Shown: positions 14,350 through 23,500 of the stretch, piece by piece
Layout: each line of letters opens with the position of its first letter
How positions within the stretch are numbered: the first letter of the stretch is position 1
NCBI RefSeq assembly: GCF_001279725.1
Contig: NZ_LGDE01000452.1
Span: 1 to 26,710 of the forward strand
DNA from: Streptomyces sp. WM4235
GTDB lineage: Bacteria > Actinomycetota > Actinomycetes > Streptomycetales > Streptomycetaceae
Length of the DNA stretch: 26,710 bases
Direction of reading: 5' to 3'
Notes under the pieces: generated by a model
Told to the model about the DNA's origin: nothing
The model's input: only the letters and a program-made list of their open reading frames with translations
Databases searched by the model: none
Made by a program: the position numbers and the translations under genes

Positions 14350-15444
14350 TGGCTGACGTGGTCACCAACAGTGCACGCGACCGTCGGCGATGACCCGCGT
14401 TCTCGGACCTCGTGCGCAGGCACGGTCCGCCGAATCTCGGGGCAGCCTGCACGAGCAGGCCGCAGGCGGAGGCGGCCCCCTGTTATGGGGGCGCGTTCGC
14501 AGACCGCGTTGGTAGTGGGGTGGTCCCCGGCGGGACCGAGGAAGTCTGGCGCTCGTTCCCGTCGACCGGATCAGTTCCTACCAGCCGGCAGAGATCTCGT
14601 GGGTGCTCAACAACAGCCCCAAGAATCGGCACGCGTCATCAGGAGCCAGCTACTACGTTTGTGCGGTCGCCGCGCGTACGGAACATGCCTGTCAGGGGCT
14701 TGTTTGGCCGACGACATACTGCTTGCTTGTTCCTCGTCGACGTGAAGCCCCTTGTCGTCCCGCAGACCGCATTTCACTCGCGACGCCCTGGCTGCGCGAC
14801 CACCTCGGCGCCGAGATCATCCCGCCGCGCCACCGCGACACCTGTGTGGGTCAACTTGAGCCCCACAGACGCCCGTCGAATCGCGGATCGCCCGCGCCGC
14901 CACGACTGTCGTGAATCCCTTCTGCTGGAGGGCAGGACGTCCCCGAGGCCGGGTAGCGGATCCGCGGCTGCCTCCGTCGCGACCTCCACACCGTCACTGG
15001 GCCCACGCTGTTCCGCTGTACGCGTGGGCTGCGTACACTCCAGCTGAATCAGGGTGGCCGGGGTGCGGTGGGCGGTAGTGCCCGAGATGCGCTGGGTTGT
15101 GGCGTCTCCAAGACGACTTGGGCACCGGATCACAGCATCGCCGAGCGGCAGCCCCATATGGTTTATCGAATCGTGACAATTTCTCGCAGCCCGTCTTCGG
15201 TCCGTCGAACAATCCGGAAGACCCCCCTCCATCCGGAGTCGTGACACCGCGCCCTGCCACTACGCGTCCTCGACGGCAGATGGGCGGGGCTGAGGGACCA
15301 CGAGCTTGGGAGTCCTCTAGAGGCGGTACGGCGGCACCAAGGGCCCCACCCGCCCGGCAGCCACAAGTTGACGACTCGGCCGTCCTCGGGGCCTGTCGCT
15401 CCACGACCGGACCGGCCAGCCACCCGGCATGAACGAGGAAACGA
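14350..15444. other. About 1.1 kb without a supportable gene
   Basis: Long frames are open on both strands, as expected at this G+C, but none is convincing. Short protein-like islands occur in changing frames, for example EISWVLNNSPKNRHASSGASYY near 14595 (plus) and TPWLRDHLGAEIIPPRHRD near 14785 (plus). This suggests eroded coding DNA that I cannot assign. No tRNA or repeat array is seen. The PucR promoter should lie at the right end. Confidence 0.4.
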
Positions 15445-16653
15445 GTGCGAATTCCCGAACCGCGTCCCATCCCGCCCCGCGGCGAGTGGACCCGCGTCCT
15501 GCGCAGCAGTGAACTTCCCGAGCTGGCTGACGAGATATTGGAGGAACTCCTACGTCAAACTCCGGGACTCTCGGCACTCCTCAGGAACAACGGCGCCATC
15601 GATGACAAAGCGCTCAATCACGCAGTGGAAAAGGCCCTGCGTACCGCTCTCGGCCATCGGCAATCGGACGACCGGGGGCCTCGCGGAGACAGTCCCAGCG
15701 CCCGTGACTACAGCGAGGTCATGTACGACGGTAGGCGCGAGGGAGGCCGGAGGGACATCCAGGAGGCCGTACGGGACGACGGCCCCGTTGCCGGACACGA
15801 TGGTGGACACGGTGCCGGAACCACAGCCGGAGAGCGACAGGAGTGCGCCGCACCACCTGACCGGACGCGCCAAGAACTATTCGATGCCCTCACCGACGAC
15901 AGAGCCGCCTCAGAACGTTCCCTCGCCGAACTTGCCGAGGCGGTCGGCTGGCCCCTCCCGGCAGCTGTGAGGGCCGTCGTACTGGCCACCCCCGGTGAGA
16001 CGCAACAGTTGGCGGCCGTGCTGGACGACTCCCTCGCCGGCATGTTCGCCGGCCTGCCCTGCCTGCTCGTACCCAGCCCGAACCCAGATGCCCGAGCCCC
16101 CTTGGACCTGCCGCTGCGGGGCCGCCTCGCAGCCGTCGGCCACGCCGTTTCGCCGAGGAACACCGCCTCCTCCCTACGCTGGGCACTGCGTCTGCTCACC
16201 TTTACCCTCGACCGCCACTGCACGGAGACCCGACCCGTCTTCGTCGATGACCATCTCTCTACCCTGCTACTCCTCCAGGACGAACCCCTGGCTCACGCGC
16301 TGGCCGACCAGTGCCTGCGGCCGCTGGCGGGCCTGACTTCACGTCAGAGCGAGCGCCTGGAGGCGACCTTGCTCGCCTGGCTCGAAGGCGGTGGCGCCCC
16401 TGAGGCCGCCAAGGCCCTGAGTGTGCATCCACAAACCGTCCGGTATCGACTGCGTCAGTTGGAGGCGCTCTTCGGCGCTGGGCTGCGTGACCCTCGAACC
16501 CGATTCGAGCTGGAGATGGCACTGCGCAGCCGCCGGCTGATGAGCCAGATGCGGCTTCAGCATTCCCGGCTGGGCCGCAGAACGGGCCGCGTGGTCACGG
16601 TGGACGCCACGTCGCCGGTCGTGGAGAGGATGGCCCGCGTCAACGGCCTGTGA
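15445..16653 (+). CDS. PucR/CdaR-type regulator with C-terminal HTH
   Basis: This encodes a 402-residue regulator. The GTG start has GAGGAA a few bases upstream. The C-terminal helix-turn-helix (about 318-342, ALSVHPQTVRYRLRQLEALFG) is the PucR-type DNA-binding domain. Residues about 150-310 (ELFDALTDDRAASERSLAELA to LADQCLRPLAGL) match the usual middle-to-late part of Streptomyces PucR proteins, and the N-terminus (LADEILEELLRQTPGLSALL) also fits. Between them, residues about 78-140 are glycine-, arginine- and aspartate-rich. Only GRREGGRRDIQEAVRD recalls the conserved helical segment, so this region is eroded, shortened or possibly shifted by compensating indels. Targets are unknown; no adjacent gene is an obvious one. 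Confidence 0.8.
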   Translation: MRIPEPRPIPPRGEWTRVLRSSELPELADEILEELLRQTPGLSALLRNNGAIDDKALNHAVEKALRTALGHRQSDDRGPRGDSPSARDYSEVMYDGRREGGRRDIQEAVRDDGPVAGHDGGHGAGTTAGERQECAAPPDRTRQELFDALTDDRAASERSLAELAEAVGWPLPAAVRAVVLATPGETQQLAAVLDDSLAGMFAGLPCLLVPSPNPDARAPLDLPLRGRLAAVGHAVSPRNTASSLRWALRLLTFTLDRHCTETRPVFVDDHLSTLLLLQDEPLAHALADQCLRPLAGLTSRQSERLEATLLAWLEGGGAPEAAKALSVHPQTVRYRLRQLEALFGAGLRDPRTRFELEMALRSRRLMSQMRLQHSRLGRRTGRVVTVDATSPVVERMARVNGL

Positions 16654-16799
16654 CGAGATTCATGCCCAATCTCCAGGGCCATGTGGTGAGCGCATAGCCC
16701 CAGCCCTCAGGGGATGTTGTGGTCGCAGCTCCGGGCTGTGCTCGAGCCGCAGGCGTGGGTCATATGCGGCCGGGGGCCATGCGACACCTACCGCGACCA

Positions 16800-17318
16800 C
16801 CTCCCCGAATGGCGCCGGACCGATCCCGCAGTGCCCGTCACCCACCAACTGCGGGAGGTCCGAGAGCTGGACTACACCGGCAGTGCCACCTGCTGGTCCG
16901 ATACCTCAACCAGGTCTGCGCCGAAGGCGACCGCCCCGTCCACCCCGCGCCGCGCCAGCCCCTTCTGCTCACCGACCCGAGAACCTGCACCCGAAGGAAA
17001 CAGCCCTGCTGGAGTAGATCACCGCGGCCTGCCCCGTGACCGCGCTCGCCGATCTCGTATGCCGCTCCGCCGCCCTGCTGAAGCCGGCCGAGGACAACGA
17101 GGTCAAACTCCTCGAGCACCATCCGCGCCATTGACCTGCCCCACCTGCGCAGTCTCACCAACGGCCCAAAAATCGACCGGGCTGCCGTCGACAGCCTCAC
17201 CTTGTCCCACCACAACGGCCGCACCGAAGGTGTCCACACACGCACCAAGAGAATCATGAGACAGATGCACGGACGCGTCGGATTCGTCCTTCTCCGGCAC
17301 CGCATTCTTCTGCCCTGA
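16800..17318 (+). pseudogene. ISL3-family transposase remnant
   Basis: A decayed C-terminal part of an ISL3-type transposase, spread over more than one plus-strand frame. Early pieces read TDPAVPVTHQLREVRELDYTG; later in-frame sequence reads AIDLPHLRSLTNGPKID and HHNGRTEGVHTRTKRIMRQM, the highly conserved end of the family, with a stop at 17316-17318. There are internal stops (for example near 17015) and shifts. The N-terminal half is absent and no inverted repeat was found. It is an inactive fossil. Confidence 0.75.
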
Positions 17319-17344
17319 CGGACACCCCGCGTTACACCGACTTC

Positions 17345-17511
17345 GGGCCAGGAGCCCAACGAACGGCTGATCGTGGTTGTTGTTGGCCGGGGTGAGCCGG
17401 TCCTCGAAGGCGATGTGGAACGCGTTCAGGGGTGCCCTCCAGCGCATGGTTCATCGCTTGCGACCCTTGCCGGGCGGGTCGAGGCTCAACAGGGGCATGT
17501 AGACGCACTTG
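17345..17511 (-). pseudogene. C-terminal fragment of an IS256-family transposase (host of the nested insertion)
   Basis: On the minus strand this reads KCVYMPLLSLDPPGKGRKR, then a TGA in place of an expected tryptophan codon, then TMRWRAPLNAFHIAFEDRL. That is the typical end of one Streptomyces branch of IS256 transposases. The residues that should precede it (ARIHKAIRA..GHFPNEATAL) are found 2.8 kb away at 20328-20465 on the same strand. Removing the DNA between the two pieces and one copy of the 8-bp repeat nearly restores the protein. Confidence 0.75.
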
Positions 17512-17514
17512 AGG

Positions 17515-17540
17515 AGTAATTGTCAAGACCTGTGGATCAG
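17515..17540. repeat. Left 26-bp inverted repeat of nested element
   Basis: It matches the reverse complement of 20302-20327 at 21 of 26 positions, with the innermost ten bases TGTGGATCAG identical. Confidence 0.7.
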
Positions 17541-17780
17541 TGAGGCACCGAAGAAGTGGGCCTTACCGAGTGACGAAACGCAGGCAGGGGCCGGTCGAGC
17601 ACCGTCAGGATGTGCCTACGTTCGTGCCCTACCGACCTTCGTGGAAGGGCATGCTGGCCCACCTGCGCGGGAACTCCACGCGTCAAAGGTCACGTTCCTG
17701 CAGGTCAACGAACTCCGTCGGTTGTTCGAGACCCTGCGCCTCGTGGCCACCCGGCGTCACGGCATGCCCGCACCGTGATG
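17541..17780 (+). pseudogene. Unassigned transposase-like remnant
   Basis: Two plus-strand frames carry protein-like pieces, VPTFVPYRPSWKGMLAHLR (about 17610-17665) and VTFLQVNELRRLFETLRLV (about 17690-17745), the second ending in a stop after HGMPAP. The second piece recalls the end of IS4/IS701-type transposases, but I cannot assign it with confidence. It lies between the left inverted repeat and the DUF1963 gene. Confidence 0.3.
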
Positions 17781-17804
17781 CCCCGGCTGCACACTGCGGA
17801 CGTG

Positions 17805-18821
17805 CTACGTCATCAACTCGATGTGCGGATGCTCGGGCTCGGCTGGGCAGACGAACAGGTGCTGCCGGTAGCCGCTACCTATCTGGACGCCGGTCGCGTT
17901 GTAGCCGCGGTGGCCGGGGTACGGTCCAGCGCCTGGGTGGGGGTGCGGTGACCAGCTGTTCGCGTCGTCGTCCCCTTCCTCGAACGTGGCGACGGTCATC
18001 AGAATCTCCATGCCGGTGCCGCACTCGGAGCAGTGCTGCGGGTTGGGGTCGGTAGAGCTCCAGCCAGCCCAGCCGCCCACCTTCCAGCCGGGCGCGTTGG
18101 ACAACACAAGGTCGTAGTACGTGTCCGGGGTCAGGTCTTCCTCTGCTGCCTGCGGCACACTCCACTGCTCGATCTGCTTCCGCAGTTCTTCGCTCAGCTC
18201 CAGATGGTCGGGGTACTCGGTGATCTGCTCCGGTTCGAGTACGCACGGATCCGGTAGATAGCCGTCGAACTGCACTGCGGGCGGCTCGGGGGGCGTGTCG
18301 AGGACGTCGGTGACGGCGGCTGCCGAACGCCAGAAGAGCAGGGTCCTGGGCATGATCGGATGATCGAAAGGGCACCACAGAACCTGCAGCAGGTCCTTGC
18401 CCTCCGGCGGGCTCAGATCGGGCACATCCCGTACGTACAGCTGCGCGACGGGCAGCATCGCTATGGGGCCCTCGTACGGCTGGACCGCCACCTTCACCGG
18501 ATACGTTTGAGGGGGCCGGATCCGCGCCAGAGTCTCCCGCTCCTCCGGAGTCATTTCCCGGCCGTGGGAGGCGGCGAAGATCCGTCGTTCCAGCCGCAGA
18601 TCCGCCGGGGACCGGGCTGGGTTGATGCCGTCCACCACATGCGGTTCCTCGCAGTGCGGCCACGGCTCCTCGGCGGGCCACAGCAGCGGCCCGCCGATCG
18701 AGCTGTCGTGCCACGTCGGCGCCCCGGGGCGGGGGTGCAGGCGGGTCGCCGTGCGGGCCAGCGGAGCCAGTTGGGGAAAGACCGCGACAACGTCGATCGG
18801 CCGTGGCGGAGTGACATTCAT
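17805..18821 (-). CDS. DUF1963 (YwqG-like) family protein
   Basis: This encodes a 338-residue soluble protein of the DUF1963 family, whose biochemical role is unknown. The N-terminal part holds GGPLLWPAEEPWPHCE, the family's W-P signature. The middle has LQVLWCPFDHP, and the C-terminal third has two cysteine pairs' worth of sites (HCSECGTGM and LFVCPAEPEH) with GGWAGWSSTDP. The ATG at 18821 gives MNVTPPRPIDVV. The ribosome site is weak, and an in-frame start at 18893 is possible. The gene is intact and sits on the same strand as the transposase, between the left inverted repeat of the element and the transposase stop. It is therefore a likely passenger gene. Confidence 0.8.
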   Translation of the reverse strand: MNVTPPRPIDVVAVFPQLAPLARTATRLHPRPGAPTWHDSSIGGPLLWPAEEPWPHCEEPHVVDGINPARSPADLRLERRIFAASHGREMTPEERETLARIRPPQTYPVKVAVQPYEGPIAMLPVAQLYVRDVPDLSPPEGKDLLQVLWCPFDHPIMPRTLLFWRSAAAVTDVLDTPPEPPAVQFDGYLPDPCVLEPEQITEYPDHLELSEELRKQIEQWSVPQAAEEDLTPDTYYDLVLSNAPGWKVGGWAGWSSTDPNPQHCSECGTGMEILMTVATFEEGDDDANSWSPHPHPGAGPYPGHRGYNATGVQIGSGYRQHLFVCPAEPEHPHIELMT

Positions 18822-18955
18822 GGCCGCAATCTTGCCAATGACCTCTGACAACGGCCCTCGTGGCCGCCCCACGACGAGCTCGGGATCCCACATACGTGAC
18901 CGAAGCCATCACCGCAGGTCAGCACATTTCGTCGGTGGCCCTCAGTTGAGGTGGA

Positions 18956-20201
18956 TCACGCTGCGAGGGTCTCGTCTCGTTCGACGAGGAGGCCGTTCTC
19001 GAAGCGGGCGCCGGCTCGAACGAGGGCGACGAGGTGCGGTGCGGTGACCGCTCGCCAGCGGGCGGACTCAACGAGTTTGAAGACCATCGCGAGGGCCGCG
19101 GCCGGGCTGCCGGCGCCGCGGGTGACCTTGGTCCGAAGCTTCACAGTGGAGAAGGTCGACTCGATCGGATTCGTTGTCCTGAGATGGACCCAGTGCTCGG
19201 CGGGGAAGTCGTAGAACGCCAGCAGCTCGTCGACCTCGCCGGTGATCTTCTTGACAGCCTTGGGGAACTTCGCTCCGTACGCCTTCTCGAACGCGGAGAC
19301 CGACTTCCGCGTGCGCACGGTCCTCGGCGTTGTAGATCTCCTGCAGAGCCCTCTTCGCGCCGGGCTGCGCGGACTTCGGCAGCGCGTTCGAGACGTTCCT
19401 TGTTTTGTGAACTCAACACCTCTGATGCCTGGCCTGCGGAAACACCTCCGCCAGCGCCCTCCACAGGCCCATAGCACCGTCGCCGACCACGAGCATCGGG
19501 TCGCGCATCCCGCGCCGCCGACAGTCGCGCAGCAGGTCCTCCCAGGACTCGGTGGACTCACGCAGACCCTCGGTGATCGCGATAAGTTCCTTGGTGCCGT
19601 CGACGCGGACGCCCATCAGGACCAGGAGGCAGGAGTGCGTCTGGGACAAGCGGATCTTGGGATGGACGCCGTCGGCCCAGACATAGACGTAGTCGGATCC
19701 GGCCAGGTCACGGCGCTGGAACTCGGCGTGGTCGACGGTCCACTGCTGGGTCAGCCGGGTCACCGTGGCCGGCGACAGCCCGGCCGAGGAGCCCAGGAAC
19801 TGTTCCATCGCGGGCACGAAGTCGCCCGACGACAGGCCGTGGAGATAGAGCAGCGGCAGCACCTCGCTGATCTTCGGGGACTTCCTGCACCACGGCGCCA
19901 GGATCTTCGAGGAGAACCGCTGCCGTTCACCCGTCGTCTCGTCGACCCGCTTGTCGTTCACCCGTGGGGCGGCCACCTCGACCGGCCCAGCAGCCGTGGT
20001 CACGGTCCGCGGCCGGTGCCGGCCGTTGCGGACCACCAGTCGGCGACCTGCCTCGTCACGCTGCCCGGCGAGGTCGGCTATGTACTGGTCCACCTCCGCC
20101 TCCAGGGCGGCGGCCAGCATCCGCCGAGCACCCTCGCGGACGATCTCGTCGATCAGGGAACCGGCCTCGGTGGTGCCTTCTTCGTTGACCACTCTGAGCA
20201 C
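18956..20201 (-). pseudogene. IS256-family transposase, nonsense and frameshift mutations
   Basis: The GTG at 20201 (GGGAAGG upstream) opens a mutator-type transposase of about 414 residues. DDE-type acids are visible: D in YVYVWADGVHPKIRL, D in MLVVGDGAMGLWRAL and E in TTNPIESTF. The reading frame first ends at 19413-19415, where ARHQRC is followed by TGA instead of the expected TGG tryptophan, then VHKTRN in frame. Near 19300-19310 a shift moves the rest (SAFEKAYGAKFPKAVKK onward) into another frame, ending at 18956. Both lesions lie before the catalytic glutamate, so the element cannot move by itself. The stop codon is inside the internal repeat at 18941-18958. Confidence 0.88.
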
Positions 20202-20301
20202 GGGAGTGCCTTCCCGACCCGCGTTCGTAGCGCGGGCCTACTCGGTGACTTGACGATCACTCGCTCGGGAAGGTACGCCCTTCGCGCGTCCTCCAAAGGA
20301 G

Positions 20302-20327
20302 CTGATCCACAAGTCCTGAGCATTGCT
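20302..20327. repeat. Right 26-bp inverted repeat of nested element
   Basis: Partner of 17515-17540. It is followed at once by the 8-bp direct repeat copy CGCACTTG (20328-20335). Confidence 0.7.
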
Positions 20328-20465
20328 CGCACTTGTGAGGGCGGTGGCCTCATTGGGGAAGTGTCCCTAGGCCCGGATGGCCTTGTGTATGCGGGCGTTC
20401 ACGGACTCGCTGCGTTGGCCTCCGGCAATGGAAAGCGCGTCAGGATGCTGCAGCAGGGCCTCCCG
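20328..20465 (-). pseudogene. Upstream fragment of the interrupted IS256-family transposase
   Basis: On the minus strand this reads ESVNARIHKAIRA, a TAG stop, then GHFPNEATAL, the IS256 segment holding the catalytic glutamate (NAxESVNAR). A one-base shift separates it from the preceding piece RFPLPEANA. The protein continues in the fragment at 17345-17511. The rest of the N-terminal part is absent; the neighbouring toxin-like gene ends 77 bases away. Confidence 0.7.
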
Positions 20466-20541
20466 GCGCTTGGATTGGGGTTGTGCCCCGAGCTGCCAAG
20501 AGGCCCTGCCTTCATGTCCGGATCGCGGAAGTATCGTTCGA

Positions 20542-23500
20542 TCAGGAACCTGTTCGACCGGATATCCCGCCACTCGATGTGACTGCGGCTTCTCGGCTGA
20601 TGCTGATGTCGTCGATGTATCCGCTGTAGGTGGCGTTGCCCGGATAGTTCTGGTCGTAGCCGAGATTGATGCGGCTGATCTCCTTGTCGTTGTTCTTGCC
20701 GGCGAGGTTGACCGTGATGTGATTCCACTCGTTCGGCTTCAGATTCCCGCACTGGGCGGCAGGAGCGATGCTGTTGCCCTTCTGGTCCACGGCGCCTGAG
20801 TCTCGCAGCGTGGTGCCGTCGGTGAACACCAGGTCCAGGGCGACACAACTGCTGTTGTCGACAGGCCAGTCCGCGTTGTCCCACCTGTCCGCGCTCTTGG
20901 GGTAGATCCAGTAGCTGAGGGTTCTCGCCTTGCCGATGCTCACCGGTTTGTCCGCGAGGTCGAAGACCTTCAGGTAGGCGTGGGCATGGCTGCCGCCGCC
21001 GGTCGAACCGGAGTACAGCAGTGACCCATCGCCCGTGTGCGCTCTCTCACCGGTGCGCGGACTCGCCACAGGCCCTGGACCACCGTTTCTGCCGGCGACG
21101 TTGTCGACGCCTCCTCTGTCCTCGTCAATGGTGTCGGTCCAAGTCGGCTTCGTGTCATGCGGTTCGAAGCCCGAACTGAAGATCTTGCCGTGGTCCTCGT
21201 GCGGGTCGGGCACGCCTGGCCCCGGATCCGGCGGGCTTGCGGGAGGGTTGGTGCGTTTCGTTTCCCTGTAGACGAAGTCGGTCTGGGCCGTGTCGAATCC
21301 GAGGGTCGGTGTCGTGAGAAGGAAGCATTGGGCGTCGTTGAGTTGCGGGTCGCGGGGCGTGAAAGCGGCGAAGTCGCAGTTGATGGCGCTCTGGTCGGTG
21401 CGGGGGGTGATGGGTTTGACGAGGTAGGTGCCACGGCCGGCGAGGTAGGTGCCGTAGGCCAGGACCGTGGATCCGTTGACCTTGCATGGCTGACCTGGGC
21501 GGGCGCATGCGTCCGACTCCCAGTCGGAGTGCACGCTACTCGTCTCGTGTTGTGTTTCCCCGCCCAGGACCAGGTCGTGGTTCGTGCCGGAGAGGTAGCA
21601 GTAGTTTTTGCGGGTTCCGCCCTTCAGGTCGTTGCTCGTCGGGATGGCGGCGTCACCGAAGGTGGCGTCGTTGCAGGCGGCGTTGCCTGCCGGGACGGTC
21701 TTGATGGTCCAGGAGCCGTCACCGCCGTAGGCCATCTGGTAGGCGCCGGATTCGGGCACCGAGCAGGTCCCTCCGGGGACGGAGCAGAAGGTGAACGGAG
21801 CCGGAGGGTTGGCGATGTAGCAGCCTTCCGCATCTCCTGGCAGGGGATCCTCGCCGAAGGTCGACGTGGTGCAGGGCACGCCGTTGGGGTACGCGTCCCC
21901 GTCGACGACCTTGTACGCCCATTTCCGTTCGTCGTCGGAGACATGGGCGCCGAAGGCCAGTCGGACCTTGCCGGTGACGTGGCAGTCCTCGCCCTGCACT
22001 GCACACGCCTGGTACGGGCCGCCGGCATTGGCAGCCTGTCCCGGAGGCGAACCCGCAAGGACACGGCATTCCTTGGCCCTGCCGGGGGCCGGATCGGCAC
22101 CGAAGCCCTTCTCGCTGCTGTCGCACGCGACCGAGGACGTGATCGGCTTGACGATCCAATGCGCCCCGGCTCCGAAGGCCACCTCCTGTGTGCCGGAGAC
22201 CGTGCACTTCTCGCCCTCGTCGGCACAGCCGCCCACTGACGACAGCCACGATCCTCCGTCGCCTCCGCTCGTGTTGTCCCCGGCGGGGACGAAGCATGAC
22301 TTGTGGGCCGACGGATTCGGATCCGTGGGGAACGAGGAGGGTTTGCACGCGATGCCGCCGGGTGGCAGGGGTGCGGTGACGTATTTGCCGGCCGCGCCGA
22401 AGGCGACCTGGCCGGTCCGGCCCTCGATCCCCGCGCAGGTGCCGCCGTCGTCCGCACAGGGGATGAAACCAATCGGTGCCACCGGCGTGGTGTCCGTGAT
22501 GGGCAGCGGAGCGAACATCTTGCCCCCGCTCAGCTGACTGTCGACGGCGCCCTGGACATCCTTCAGGTCGCCTGTCGTGAAGACGTCCTTCGGTGTGTTG
22601 GCCAGTACGCCCGGAACGACATCTCGCTCCCAGTCGACTCGCGCCCTCCGGGTGCTCTTCCAGTCGTTGGGGCAAGGACCGAACGGCATCCCGTTCCCCG
22701 CGCATTTCGGGCGGTTCGGTTTCCAGGTGTTCTCATACCAGGCCGGGAAGGCGGCCTTGTCCAAGTACGCCTTGGTGAAGACATCGGAGCCCGTGCCCTT
22801 GTTGAGCGATCCGAACAGCTCGATGACCGCCTGGTGCACGCCGTTGATGAACCCACTGCGCAGCGACTCCACAGAAGCCTTCGCGTTCGCCATGGTCAGA
22901 GCGTTGGCCGTCCGAGCCGCTTCCATGACCACGGAACTTCCGGACTTCTCCGCAGTGACGTTCAGCTGCGCCATGGTCGCGTACGCACCGAACATCAGCT
23001 TCTGCTGCGCTGCGTCAAACGCCTTCTGAGCAGCCGAGAGCAGTGCCGGTATGCTCTTGTCGATCACATCTTTCTTCATCGTGTCATGCCACGCCGTGTT
23101 ACGGCCTTCGATCTGCTTGTCGGCCTCGCTCCTCCCGTTCGCCCAGTCCACGATTCCGGCGACGATCTGTGTGGCGAGCGCCACGACGCCGAAGAGCATG
23201 GCCAGTTCAGGCTGCCCTGCGAAATCCGACGCCTCTGCCAGCAGGTACAGCACGTTCACCGTGAGGCCTACGCCGTCCTTCCTCTCCATCGAATCGGCGA
23301 TTCCCAGCAGCTGACCGACGACCGGAACAGGGGCCATGACAACAGCCGACTTGGTCAGGTCGGAGGTGTCCTGTCTGAATGCCTCCGTGATGGAGTTGAT
23401 CCACATGTACGCCATGGCCGGCGTCATCGCCGTGTTGAAAGTCCCCCAGCCTTTCGTCAGGCTTTTCGACAAGCGTGCCGGGGCCGCACCCTTGACCGCG

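Larger units (their letters stand above)
17504..20335 (-). mobile_element. 2.8-kb nested IS256-family element carrying a DUF1963 gene
   Basis: The right 26-bp inverted repeat (20302-20327) and left one (17515-17540) match at 21 of 26 positions, sharing TGTGGATCAG at the inner edge. CGCACTTG occurs at 17504-17511 and at 20328-20335. The right copy abuts its repeat and the left copy is three bases away, consistent with the 8-9 bp target duplication of IS256 elements. The two flanks are the two halves of another IS256 transposase gene. Inside are a DUF1963 gene, a short transposase-like remnant and a broken IS256 transposase, both main genes on the minus strand. A second, poorer internal end lies at 18941-18958 (13 of 18 matches to the right end), so the 1.4-kb stretch 18941-20327 could be the plain IS and the rest a passenger. 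Confidence 0.65.

Noticed and set aside
15550..15873. Minus-strand frame with a lipoprotein-like start (LLSLSGCGS)
   Set aside because: It lies opposite the PucR gene, begins without a usable ribosome site and ends without a family match; the lipobox resemblance is probably chance.
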